Part shown: positions 46,765-54,423 of the stretch, one piece after another
Layout of the letters: each line of letters starts with the position of its first letter
How positions within the stretch are numbered: the first letter of the stretch is position 1
Assembly: GCF_015670745.1 (NCBI RefSeq)
Contig: NZ_JADPCH010000015.1
Coordinates: 1 to 57,114, forward strand
Direction of reading: 5' to 3'
Origin: Collinsella aerofaciens
GTDB taxonomy: Bacteria > Actinomycetota > Coriobacteriia > Coriobacteriales > Coriobacteriaceae
DNA: 57,114 nt
Translations under genes and position numbers: made by a program
Notes under the pieces: generated by a model
The model's database searches: none
What the model was told of the DNA's origin: nothing
What the model saw: only the letters and a program-made list of their open reading frames with translations

Positions 46765-48018
46765 CTAGTCCGCGAGCTTCTCCACCTGATCGAGCATCTT
46801 GTCGAGCTTGGCCTTTGCTTCGGCCTTGACCTTCTCAGCTTCTTCGTGAGCCTTCGCCTTCTGGGCGGCCTTTTCCTCGGCCTCGGGGTCGACGACGACC
46901 AGATTGGACGCGTCATGCTCAACCAACTTGAGCGCATGCTCGGGGCACACCTTGACGCAGGCACCGCAGCCCAAGCAATACGTCGACTCCAACGCAAAGC
47001 GGCCGCTTCCCACCAAATCGCAGGCGAACGTGGGGCATACATTGACGCACTCGCCGCACGACGTGCACTTGTCAAAATCGCACTCCGGCGTGCTCACCTG
47101 CATGTTCTGGGCAAGCTCGGGGTGGTTTTGCAGCGTCGAGAGCACCAGCTGGCGCCCGTGCGTGAGCGAACGGCGGCGCTTGGTCGTCGTGGTACCGCAC
47201 ATGGTGTTGAGCGTGCGCTCAAGCTGCGTGATCTGGTGACGGTGGGCCTTCAACTTCTGCGTCACCGAGGCCAGTGCCGCAGTCGCCGGATTGAGCTTGG
47301 TCACCGTCAGGCCCGTGGTGCGGGCAATCTTTTCCATGTACTCCTTGCGCTCGTACTCGCGGCGCTTATGGCATTTGAGGCTCTTGGAGTCGACCTCCAA
47401 GCCCATACCCGTGCCGGACCACTCCTCGGCCTTCGCAATCGCCTCGCCCAGAATGTCCTCACCGCCGGTGTTGCGGCACTTATCGCACACGCCCAACGGC
47501 AGGTAGACGCTCACGTTGGGATAGTCGGCCAGTACCGAGAACCAGGTCTCGGCCGTAATATCGCCCACGCAGGCGACGACGACCTCGTTTTCGCGCGGCA
47601 TGCGCTTAAGGGCGCGCGTGCAGGTAACGTAGGCGGTCTCGTGGCTCGTAGCAGCAGAGACGATATCGTCATACAGGTTTTTGGGCGCCAGGCGCGGCGA
47701 GATGATTGCCTCGGTCGGACAGGCAGCGGCGCACAGGCCGCACTTGCGACAGGAGTCGAGGATCTCGATGGCGTCTTCCTCGACCTCGATAGCGTTGACC
47801 GGGCACACGTCCATGCACGCGGTGCAGCCGCTCTTTTCGTTTTTGCAGGTCAAGCACGGAATGGTGTTGCCGCGCGGGCGCTCCTTGTAGTCGGCAGGAT
47901 TCCACTGCGGCGCCGATGGATCGAGTGCATCGGTCACGCCGCCAAGCGGGTTTTTAAGAAAGTCGAAACCCTTGCTGATCTCGATAATGTCATCAAACAG
48001 ATCGTGTTCCTGCGCCAT
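46765..48018 (-). CDS. Ferredoxin-type protein with two pairs of 4Fe-4S motifs
   Basis: Start at 48018 (MAQEHDLFDDIIEISKGFDF) after GGGAGGGG; 417 aa. Cluster motifs: CTACMDVCPVNAI and CRKCGLCAAACPTEAI near residues 65-105, and CTSCGECVNVCP and CLGCGACVKVCPEHAL near 325-370. An extra CLTCKNEKSGC precedes the first. The middle part is a sensor-like domain with VCDKCRNTGGE. The tail is a long Lys/Ala/Glu helix. No membrane segment. It is an electron carrier or enzyme subunit whose partner is not evident from the neighbours. Confidence 0.8.
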   Translation of the reverse strand: MAQEHDLFDDIIEISKGFDFLKNPLGGVTDALDPSAPQWNPADYKERPRGNTIPCLTCKNEKSGCTACMDVCPVNAIEVEEDAIEILDSCRKCGLCAAACPTEAIISPRLAPKNLYDDIVSAATSHETAYVTCTRALKRMPRENEVVVACVGDITAETWFSVLADYPNVSVYLPLGVCDKCRNTGGEDILGEAIAKAEEWSGTGMGLEVDSKSLKCHKRREYERKEYMEKIARTTGLTVTKLNPATAALASVTQKLKAHRHQITQLERTLNTMCGTTTTKRRRSLTHGRQLVLSTLQNHPELAQNMQVSTPECDFDKCTSCGECVNVCPTFACDLVGSGRFALESTYCLGCGACVKVCPEHALKLVEHDASNLVVVDPEAEEKAAQKAKAHEEAEKVKAEAKAKLDKMLDQVEKLAD

Positions 48019-48169
48019 GCGCGGCCCCTCCCTGAGCAGTGCAAACAAGCAAGAGATAATGATACGCTATCGGCCCACGCCTCGGGCAAATTACACGCGG
48101 AGCATCTTTGCGGCAAATAGCCCATGGCCTATCGCCGCCTCGATTGCACAAGGTCAATCAAGTGCCAAG

Positions 48170-49237
48170 CTATGCCTCGCACATGAGCTGCACGAGTTTT
48201 TGTTTGGTCACCTTGGCCTGCTCGTTGGCCATATTGCGCTCGTTTCTAAAGACCGCATTTGCAACGCTCATCAGGTCGGTATCGGAAATCTCGCCAAGTC
48301 CCAGCTCCGCGAGCGTCGTCGGTAGACCAACGCGCTGGCAAAACTCGAGCACCTGATCAAGCTCGGGCGCACGCTCCAGGCGCAGCTGCACCACCAGGCC
48401 AAATGCCACGGCCTCACCATGCATGGCCTTGCACTCGGGCAGAATCGTCAGGCCGTTGGCTATGGCATGGGCAAGCGCTAAGCCACCACTCTCAAAGCCA
48501 ACACCCGAGAGCAGAATATTGCACTCGATCAGGCGCTCAACCGCTGGCGATGTACGGCCCTTTTTGAGATCGCGCTTGGCAGCGACGCCGCACTCCATGA
48601 GTGTGTCATAGCAGGCACGAGCCGCAACCAAGGCCAAGTGTCCCGGCGCGCCACCGTGCTCGTTGGCGCCGTGCGCCGCGGCGCACGAACGCGCCTCGAA
48701 ATACGTTGCCAGCGCATCGCCCATACCAGCGACCGTCATACGCAGCGGGGCCGCCGCGACCACGTTGGTATCGACCACGACCAAGTCTGGATTCTTCTCG
48801 AGCATCAGGTAGCGGTCGAACGACCCATCCTCGTGATACAGCACCGAAATCGCGCTGCACGGACCGTCCATCGACGCCGCCGTGGGACATACGCACAACG
48901 GCAACTCGGCATAAAACGCAACGGCCTTGGCGATATCGAGCATCTTGCCGCCGCCAATGCCCACCACCATGTCGCAATACTCGGCCCGGGCTTCCTTGGC
49001 CATTTCGACAACGGCATCTTCCGTACACGGACCGTTGTAAATCTTAAAGAACGGCTCGCTTAGATCTTCATCCAGAAATCCATCGACGATCTGCTTGCAC
49101 AGCCGATCCTCGGTGCCCTGGTCAAACAGGACATAGGCAGCGCAACCCAACCATGACAAATACCTGCCCTGACGCGAGAGCTCACCCGGCCCCTGAACAT
49201 ACCGGCCAGGACCGCCATAAACCATGGGAAGCGCCAT
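48170..49237 (-). CDS. Iron-type alcohol/glycerol dehydrogenase (GldA-like)
   Basis: 355 aa. NAD loop VVGIGGGKMLDIAKAVAF, CPTAASMDGPCSAISVLYHEDG, metal Asp in AGMGDALATYFEA, and His ligands in GGLALAHAIANGL and CKAMHGEAVAFGLV. It is a paralogue of the next gene (49351-50451). It likely oxidises glycerol or a related polyol with NAD, or runs in reverse during fermentation. Confidence 0.88.
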   Translation of the reverse strand: MALPMVYGGPGRYVQGPGELSRQGRYLSWLGCAAYVLFDQGTEDRLCKQIVDGFLDEDLSEPFFKIYNGPCTEDAVVEMAKEARAEYCDMVVGIGGGKMLDIAKAVAFYAELPLCVCPTAASMDGPCSAISVLYHEDGSFDRYLMLEKNPDLVVVDTNVVAAAPLRMTVAGMGDALATYFEARSCAAAHGANEHGGAPGHLALVAARACYDTLMECGVAAKRDLKKGRTSPAVERLIECNILLSGVGFESGGLALAHAIANGLTILPECKAMHGEAVAFGLVVQLRLERAPELDQVLEFCQRVGLPTTLAELGLGEISDTDLMSVANAVFRNERNMANEQAKVTKQKLVQLMCEA

Positions 49238-49268
49238 ACGAGAATCCGCCCTTCATCAAACAACGATT

Positions 49269-49297
49269 GGTGCAAAGTAACCCGACCCCTTTGCACC
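49269..49297 (-). other. Hairpin in the leader of the first GldA-like gene
   Basis: GGTGCAAAG (49269-49277) and CTTTGCACC (49289-49297). It lies 32 bp upstream of the 49237 start codon, between it and the terminator of the neighbouring gene. It could influence translation or be an operator. Confidence 0.45.
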
Positions 49298-49302
49298 ATA
49301 GC

Positions 49303-49338
49303 AAAAAGGGGCAAAGTCATCTGCTGGCTTTGCCCCTT
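49303..49338 (-). terminator. Terminator of second GldA-like gene
   Basis: AAGGGGCAAAG/CTTTGCCCCTT hairpin, followed on the minus strand by TTTTT. 12 bp beyond the stop at 49351. Confidence 0.85.
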
Positions 49339-49350
49339 CCTTAGCTTGAT

Positions 49351-50451
49351 TTACTCATCCATGAGATAGTAGTGGCCCAGCGCGTCGGCACCCAGGATGG
49401 CGTTTGCGACCATCTCGGGCGTCACCTCAAACGGCATATTGCACATGGTGTCCTCGGGCGCGCACGCGGCCTCGGCAACAATCATGGCCTGCTCGCGCGT
49501 AAGCTCGGCAACGCCAAGTTCCTTCATCGTGACCGGCAGGCCAAGCTCAATGCAGAAGCCCAAGACTTCCTCGAGCTTCTCGGTCGGGGCATCCTCGAGT
49601 ACCAGCTGGACGATAGTGCCGAAGGCGACCTTCTCGCCGTGATACATGCCGTGGCACTCGGGCAGCATCGTCAGACCATTGTGGATGGCATGAGCAGCGG
49701 CAAGGCCCGAGCTCTCAAAGCCAATGCCCGAAAGCAGCGTATTGGCCTCAATGATGTGCTCGACGGCAGGCGTGAGCGCGCCCTTCTCCAGCGCGACCTT
49801 GGCCTTGACGCCATCGGCCATAAGCGTCTCGTAGCAGAGCTTGGCGAGCGCCAGACCGGCCATTCCGCCCTTGCCGCCGGCGCAGGTGCCGCCGTCGGCA
49901 TCGTGCGTCGCCTGAGCCTCGAAATAGGTTGCGAGCGCATCGCCCATACCGGAAACCGTCAGGCGCACCGGGCTCGCCGCGATAACCGTCGTATCCATAA
50001 GGACGATATTGGGGTTTGCCTTAAGGAAGAGGTATTTGTCGAACTGGCCGTCATCGGTATAGAGCACCGAAAGCGCCGAACACGGGGCATCGGTCGAAGC
50101 AATGGTGGGGCAAATGATAACCGGGGACTCCAGGTAATAGGCGACGGCCTTCGCGGTGTCGAGGATCTTGCCGCCACCGACGCCGACGATGATGTCGCAA
50201 CCGTTGTCGCGAGCGAGCGCAACCAGGCGATCGACCTCGCCCTTGGAGCACTCGCCGTTAAAGTCCTCAAACAGCAGCTCGGCCTTAGCCTCGGTAAAAC
50301 CGCCCTCGATCTTGGCACCGACGCGCTTCTTGCCCGAAGGCGTCACGATGACGAGGGCCTTAGCGCCGAGCGGCTCAACGTAAGAGCCGAGCTTGGCGAG
50401 CTCGTCCGGACCCTGGATGTACTTGCTGGGGCTATTGAAAATTGCAGCCAT
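49351..50451 (-). CDS. gldA: Glycerol dehydrogenase-like protein
   Basis: 366 aa. IIVGVGGGKILDTAKAVAYY, ICPTIASTDAPCSALSVLYTDDG, SGMGDALATYFEA, GLAAAHAIHNGLT and MYHGEKVAFGTIV give the full GldA metal site (Asp, His, His). The N-terminus IFNSPSKYIQGPDELAKLGSYV is typical of glycerol dehydrogenase. Own terminator on each side, so it is regulated separately from its paralogue. Confidence 0.9.
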   Translation of the reverse strand: MAAIFNSPSKYIQGPDELAKLGSYVEPLGAKALVIVTPSGKKRVGAKIEGGFTEAKAELLFEDFNGECSKGEVDRLVALARDNGCDIIVGVGGGKILDTAKAVAYYLESPVIICPTIASTDAPCSALSVLYTDDGQFDKYLFLKANPNIVLMDTTVIAASPVRLTVSGMGDALATYFEAQATHDADGGTCAGGKGGMAGLALAKLCYETLMADGVKAKVALEKGALTPAVEHIIEANTLLSGIGFESSGLAAAHAIHNGLTMLPECHGMYHGEKVAFGTIVQLVLEDAPTEKLEEVLGFCIELGLPVTMKELGVAELTREQAMIVAEAACAPEDTMCNMPFEVTPEMVANAILGADALGHYYLMDE

Positions 50452-50469
50452 AACTATCCCATTCTCTAA

Positions 50470-50513
50470 AAGAAAAAAGAAAGGGGCTCCGTACAGATAC
50501 GTGCGGAGCCCCT
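50470..50513 (-). terminator. Terminator of iron-type alcohol dehydrogenase
   Basis: AGGGGCTCCG (50482-50491) pairs with CGGAGCCCCT (50504-50513), followed on the minus strand by TTTCTTTTTTCTTTT. Confidence 0.9.
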
Positions 50514-50534
50514 CGTTACGATAACAAGAGTCGA

Positions 50535-51758
50535 TTAGAAATCGATGTCGGTGTCGTAGTAGCAGGCCTTGAGGATCTTCTCGAAGTCGGCAGCCTTGGT
50601 CTCACGCGGGTTCTCGGGCGTGCAGGCGTCCTGCTCGGCGTTCGCGGCGATCTCGGGCAGCTTGGCGAGGAACTCCTCCTCGGAAACCATCTGCGGGTTC
50701 TCGGCGTCGACCTTCACGCCACCATTCGCGTAATCCTTGATGGACTGCGGAATGTTGAGCTGGTCGTTGAGGTCGCGAATCTTCTGGACGAGTGCAGCGA
50801 TGAGCTCCTCGTTGGTCTCGCCGGGAAGGTGCAGGATCTCCTTGGCCACGTAAGCGTAACGCTCGGCAGCACGGGGATCCTTGGAGTTCCACTGGATGAC
50901 CTTGCCCAGGTACATGGCGTTAGCAGCACCGTGGATGATGTGGCCGTTCTCGAAGGCAGCACCGGTCTTGTGAGCCATGGAGTGAACGATGCCGAGCAGG
51001 CCCGAGGAGAAGGCGATACCGGCGATGCACTGAGCCTCGTGCATGTGCTGACGGGCCTCATGGTCGCCAGCATAGGACTTGGGCAGCCACTCGACGATCT
51101 CGCGGATGCCGTGCAGAGCGTTGGCATCGGTGAACATAGAGGCGCAGGTGGAAACGTAGGCCTCCATGCAGTGGGTCAGAGCATCCATGCCGGTGTGAGC
51201 GCACAGCTTGGCGGGCATGGTGTAGGTGAGCTCGGGGTCGACGATGGCGACATCAGGGGTGATGTTGAAGTCGGCCAGCGGGTACTTGATGCCCTTTTCG
51301 TAATCCGTGATGACGGAGAATGCGGTGACCTCGGTAGCGGTGCCGGAGGTAGAGGAAATGGCGCAGAAGTGAGCCTTCTGACGCAGCTCGGGGAAGCTGA
51401 ACGGCTGGATAATGTTGTCGAAGGACTCCTCGGGATACTCGTAGAAGACCCACATGGCCTTAGCAGCATCGATGGGCGAACCGCCGCCGATAGCAACGAT
51501 CCAGTCGGGCTCGAAGTCGCGCATAGCGGCTGCGCCCTTCATGACGGTCTCGATGGAGGGATCGGACTCGACGCCCTCGAACAGCTTGACCTCCATGCCG
51601 GCCTCTTTGAGGTCGGCCTCAACGTCCTGCAGGAACCCGCCGCGGCGCATAGAGCTGCCGCCAGAAACGATGATGGCCTTCTTGCCCTTGAGGTTCTTCA
51701 CCTCGTGGCGAGCGCCCTCACCAAAGTACAGATCGCGAGGATTGGTAAAACGTCCCAT
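50535..51758 (-). CDS. Iron-containing alcohol dehydrogenase (butanol/lactaldehyde type)
   Basis: Start at 51758 (MGRFTNPRDLYFGEGARHEV) with AGGAGG; 407 aa. IVAIGGGSPIDAAKAMWVF, AISSTSGTATEVTAFSVITD, AHTGMDALTHCMEAYVS, GIVHSMAHKTGAAFENGHIIHGAANAMYL give the NAD(P) loop and the four metal ligands. It reduces aldehydes to alcohols in fermentation. Monocistronic. Confidence 0.92.
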   Translation of the reverse strand: MGRFTNPRDLYFGEGARHEVKNLKGKKAIIVSGGSSMRRGGFLQDVEADLKEAGMEVKLFEGVESDPSIETVMKGAAAMRDFEPDWIVAIGGGSPIDAAKAMWVFYEYPEESFDNIIQPFSFPELRQKAHFCAISSTSGTATEVTAFSVITDYEKGIKYPLADFNITPDVAIVDPELTYTMPAKLCAHTGMDALTHCMEAYVSTCASMFTDANALHGIREIVEWLPKSYAGDHEARQHMHEAQCIAGIAFSSGLLGIVHSMAHKTGAAFENGHIIHGAANAMYLGKVIQWNSKDPRAAERYAYVAKEILHLPGETNEELIAALVQKIRDLNDQLNIPQSIKDYANGGVKVDAENPQMVSEEEFLAKLPEIAANAEQDACTPENPRETKAADFEKILKACYYDTDIDF

Positions 51759-52258
51759 ACTGTGCCTCCTAAACAAGCCCCTCTTAGACTTGCGTATATA
51801 ACGGAGCACCCAATTGGCTCCGTTAGGACCGGTTTGCGCGTTGCCGGCGATGACAATGCGCGATGTCTAAACGTCTCAACACTCAGACAAACACTATTTT
51901 ACCGTTCTGGTTGGTCAGTTATTCACCTAAAGCCGCCAATGATGAAACGTTTTTTCTATCCCTGAAGACCCTTGTGCGGCATTCATACTCCCAAGCTGGG
52001 CAAACGTTTTATCAAGGTTGACTACATATCCCGGGCAGGACCGTGCCCCTCCAAAATATGCACCGTTCGCCGCCAAAAATCGACCGTTTGCGGCACCGTG
52101 ATACCACTCGGTCGTCCAAGGTGCCGACATTTGTGCGACATCCGTCTTCGTGGTGCAAAGGTGCAAGTCCAAGTGCGGCACCCCCGTTGTGCCACATGCG
52201 GGTAAACTAGAACTTTATATAGAAACATTTGAACCCTAACCGCAGCAAAGGAGGCCCC
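51759..52258. other. Intergenic region of 500 bp between divergent genes
   Basis: No protein gene is supported; an apparent minus-strand frame running into 53272 is antisense to the TPR gene. The part 52060-52200 is rich in GTGCCG/GTGCGGCAC motifs, and AT-rich TTTATATAG at about 52216 may be part of the downstream promoter. The left part presumably holds the alcohol dehydrogenase promoter. Confidence 0.4.
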
Positions 52259-53335
52259 ATGGCATTCGATCCCATTCAAGAGGATTGCCATCGCCTCGTT
52301 CTTGAGGCCTTGCGCCGCGACAATATCCCGCTCACCGACGCTGCCGCCGTAGAACATCTGATGGAACAATTCACCCGCAACCCCGCACCGCTCATCGTGC
52401 ACGACCGCGACCGCGCCGGGCACCTCATTGCCAAGGTGGTCGAGGCTGTCGACTACCGCATTCCCTTTATCCCTGACGATACCCAGGCAGAGCAGGAAGA
52501 GGCAGCTGCCGAGAACATGCTCCGCGAGGCAGCCGCGCTCGACCCCACCAACTGGGACGCTCAGCGCATGCTGACCGCCCTCGCCGCCGAATCCAACGAG
52601 GAATACGTGCAGTATCTGGTGTCCAAGTGCGACGAGGTGGAGCACGATCTGGCGCTTAAGATCGCCTCGGCGCAGGACCCCTACGAGCGCGAGGCCGCTG
52701 GCGACCTTATGCGCCGCCCCTACCTGCGCTGGCTTGCCGCCTTGGCATCGCGCGCGCTCATTAGCGGCCGCTATCGCATGTCGCTCGAAGCCGCAAACCG
52801 CAGCCTCGACTTTGCCCCCAACGATCCTGCCGGCGTCCGCCACACCGCGATGCTCGCCATGGCAAAGCTCGAATACCCCGCCGAGGAGCTCAAGCGCTTT
52901 CGCTCTGCCCACTCCGTCCCCTATCTCGCCAACACGCCGCTGCGCCGTCGTCCCAAGGATGCGGAGCGCGACTTGGACCCGTGGACGCTCATCGCGCTGA
53001 TGAGCGCTGCCTGGCGCGAGCTGGACTACGAGGGTGCCGAGCACTACTTGCGCATCCTTGCACGCTCGTGTCCGCACGCAGCCGAGGCACTCTACTTCCA
53101 AACCGAGTTTCCCGATGGCGTCTATGCCCGCGTCAACGTAGGCGTAGGCTCCACCGACGAGCTTGTCCTCGCGCTGTCCGAGGCGACGCCGGTGCTGCAG
53201 GAGGGCCTGGGCGCCCCCGACAACGCCAGCTTTGCCGCCTGGGTCGCCACCAACGATATCGTGCGTTCCCAAATCGATGAGCGCATCCTGCAGGCGGCCG
53301 AGCAGGGTTTGCCGTTTAAGGGAGGAGACCTCTAA
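52259..53335 (+). CDS. TPR-like helical repeat protein
   Basis: Start at 52259 with AAAGGAGG eight bases upstream; 358 aa. All-helical, with repeat-like pairs: AENMLREAAALDPTNWDAQRML, LAALASRALISGRYRMSLEAANRSLDFAPNDPAGVRHTAML and AWRELDYEGAEHYLRILARSCP. The DP and AP boundaries with ALxLDPxN spacing are typical of TPRs. No signal peptide. Its stop overlaps the next start (TAATG), so the two helical proteins are translationally coupled. The partner is unknown. Confidence 0.75.
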   Translation: MAFDPIQEDCHRLVLEALRRDNIPLTDAAAVEHLMEQFTRNPAPLIVHDRDRAGHLIAKVVEAVDYRIPFIPDDTQAEQEEAAAENMLREAAALDPTNWDAQRMLTALAAESNEEYVQYLVSKCDEVEHDLALKIASAQDPYEREAAGDLMRRPYLRWLAALASRALISGRYRMSLEAANRSLDFAPNDPAGVRHTAMLAMAKLEYPAEELKRFRSAHSVPYLANTPLRRRPKDAERDLDPWTLIALMSAAWRELDYEGAEHYLRILARSCPHAAEALYFQTEFPDGVYARVNVGVGSTDELVLALSEATPVLQEGLGAPDNASFAAWVATNDIVRSQIDERILQAAEQGLPFKGGDL

Positions 53336-54378
53336 TGGATCCGAGCGTCTACATCCCCGCCTACCTGGAGCGCACCTATCTGGCGTCGCACCCCGAGCTC
53401 ACCGATGCAGCACGCGAGCTTGTCCATAACGACATTAGCGCGAATCCCCAAAAGTATGCGCAGTCCGAGCATGCCCAGGCGCTGCTGTCCTACGCCGGTG
53501 TTCATCGCCACCTGCTCGACGAGCTTCATCGCATCGAGGACATGGGCAGCGACGAGGAGTTCGAGCAGACGCGCAATCGTCTGTTCGACGACATGCGAGA
53601 TGAGCTGCTCAAGATTGTCCGCGTCGATGCGCTGGCCGTCGATGCCCAGCTGCTCGCCATCATTTTGGCGGACACGCCCGTTGACGCCTGCCTGGGCGAC
53701 CTGATGAAGCTCGAGGCGACCACGGCCGATTACCTGCAGCAAAGTGTGCCCGGGTTCGATATGGAGGCCCCACACTACTGGGCCAACAATGTTTTGGCCG
53801 ACGGTGTCACCGCAGCAGACCTTACCGTGAGCGAGCCGGCTCTAATCGGGTGGCTTCACACACTCGAGGCCATCTCGCAGCTGTGCATGGCGAGCGCTCG
53901 TTACCGTGCTGCCGCCAACTACGCCCGCCGTGTTCTTAAGGCAGAAGGCTATCCCACCCGAGCTGCAGGCACCGTGCTACTCGCCCTCGCTCGCTTGGAA
54001 GACGAGGACGGCTTTTTTGCCCTGGCCCACCAGCTCGAGGAAGAGATCGGGGCTGACGCGCTCGAGAACTCTCCTTGGTATCTGCTCGCCCGCACAATCC
54101 TCTTGTTCAAAACGAACAAGATGCGTCCGGCGGTGCGTGCGCTGCGTGAGTTCGCTAACCGCTGCGAGGGCGGCGCATTCTTCTTGCTGAATCCCATGTA
54201 CCAGACACCGTACCTTCCCTGCCGACCCGAGCCGCGCGACCCCTGGGACCTCTCGCACCAGGCGGTTTGGGAAGCCGACGGCATTATCTCGGACACCCCC
54301 GACTTTGCCCCCTGGGCCAACGCCTGCGAAGATGTATCGCAGCTTGCCCAGGAATTTGCGCGCCGCTACGGATTTTAG
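53335..54378 (+). CDS. TPR-like helical protein, coupled to the preceding gene
   Basis: 347 aa with the ATG overlapping the upstream stop. Helical throughout, similar in plan to its neighbour: SARYRAAANYARRVLKAEGYPTRAAGTVLLALARLEDEDG and NSPWYLLARTILLFKTNKMRPAVRALREFANRCEGGAFFLL. The N-terminus SVYIPAYLERTYLASHPEL has no signal sequence. It lies 45 bp before the murT-gatD gene on the same strand, so all three may be cotranscribed. Confidence 0.7.
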   Translation: MDPSVYIPAYLERTYLASHPELTDAARELVHNDISANPQKYAQSEHAQALLSYAGVHRHLLDELHRIEDMGSDEEFEQTRNRLFDDMRDELLKIVRVDALAVDAQLLAIILADTPVDACLGDLMKLEATTADYLQQSVPGFDMEAPHYWANNVLADGVTAADLTVSEPALIGWLHTLEAISQLCMASARYRAAANYARRVLKAEGYPTRAAGTVLLALARLEDEDGFFALAHQLEEEIGADALENSPWYLLARTILLFKTNKMRPAVRALREFANRCEGGAFFLLNPMYQTPYLPCRPEPRDPWDLSHQAVWEADGIISDTPDFAPWANACEDVSQLAQEFARRYGF

Positions 54379-54423
54379 TGACGCACTCGACCCGACCATG
54401 TCGTTTACGTTAGGAACGGTTTC

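Noticed and set aside
52022-53272. 416-codon minus-strand open frame over the TPR gene
   Set aside because: The plus-strand gene has a better ribosome-binding site, helical-repeat content and coupled neighbour; this frame is its shadow.
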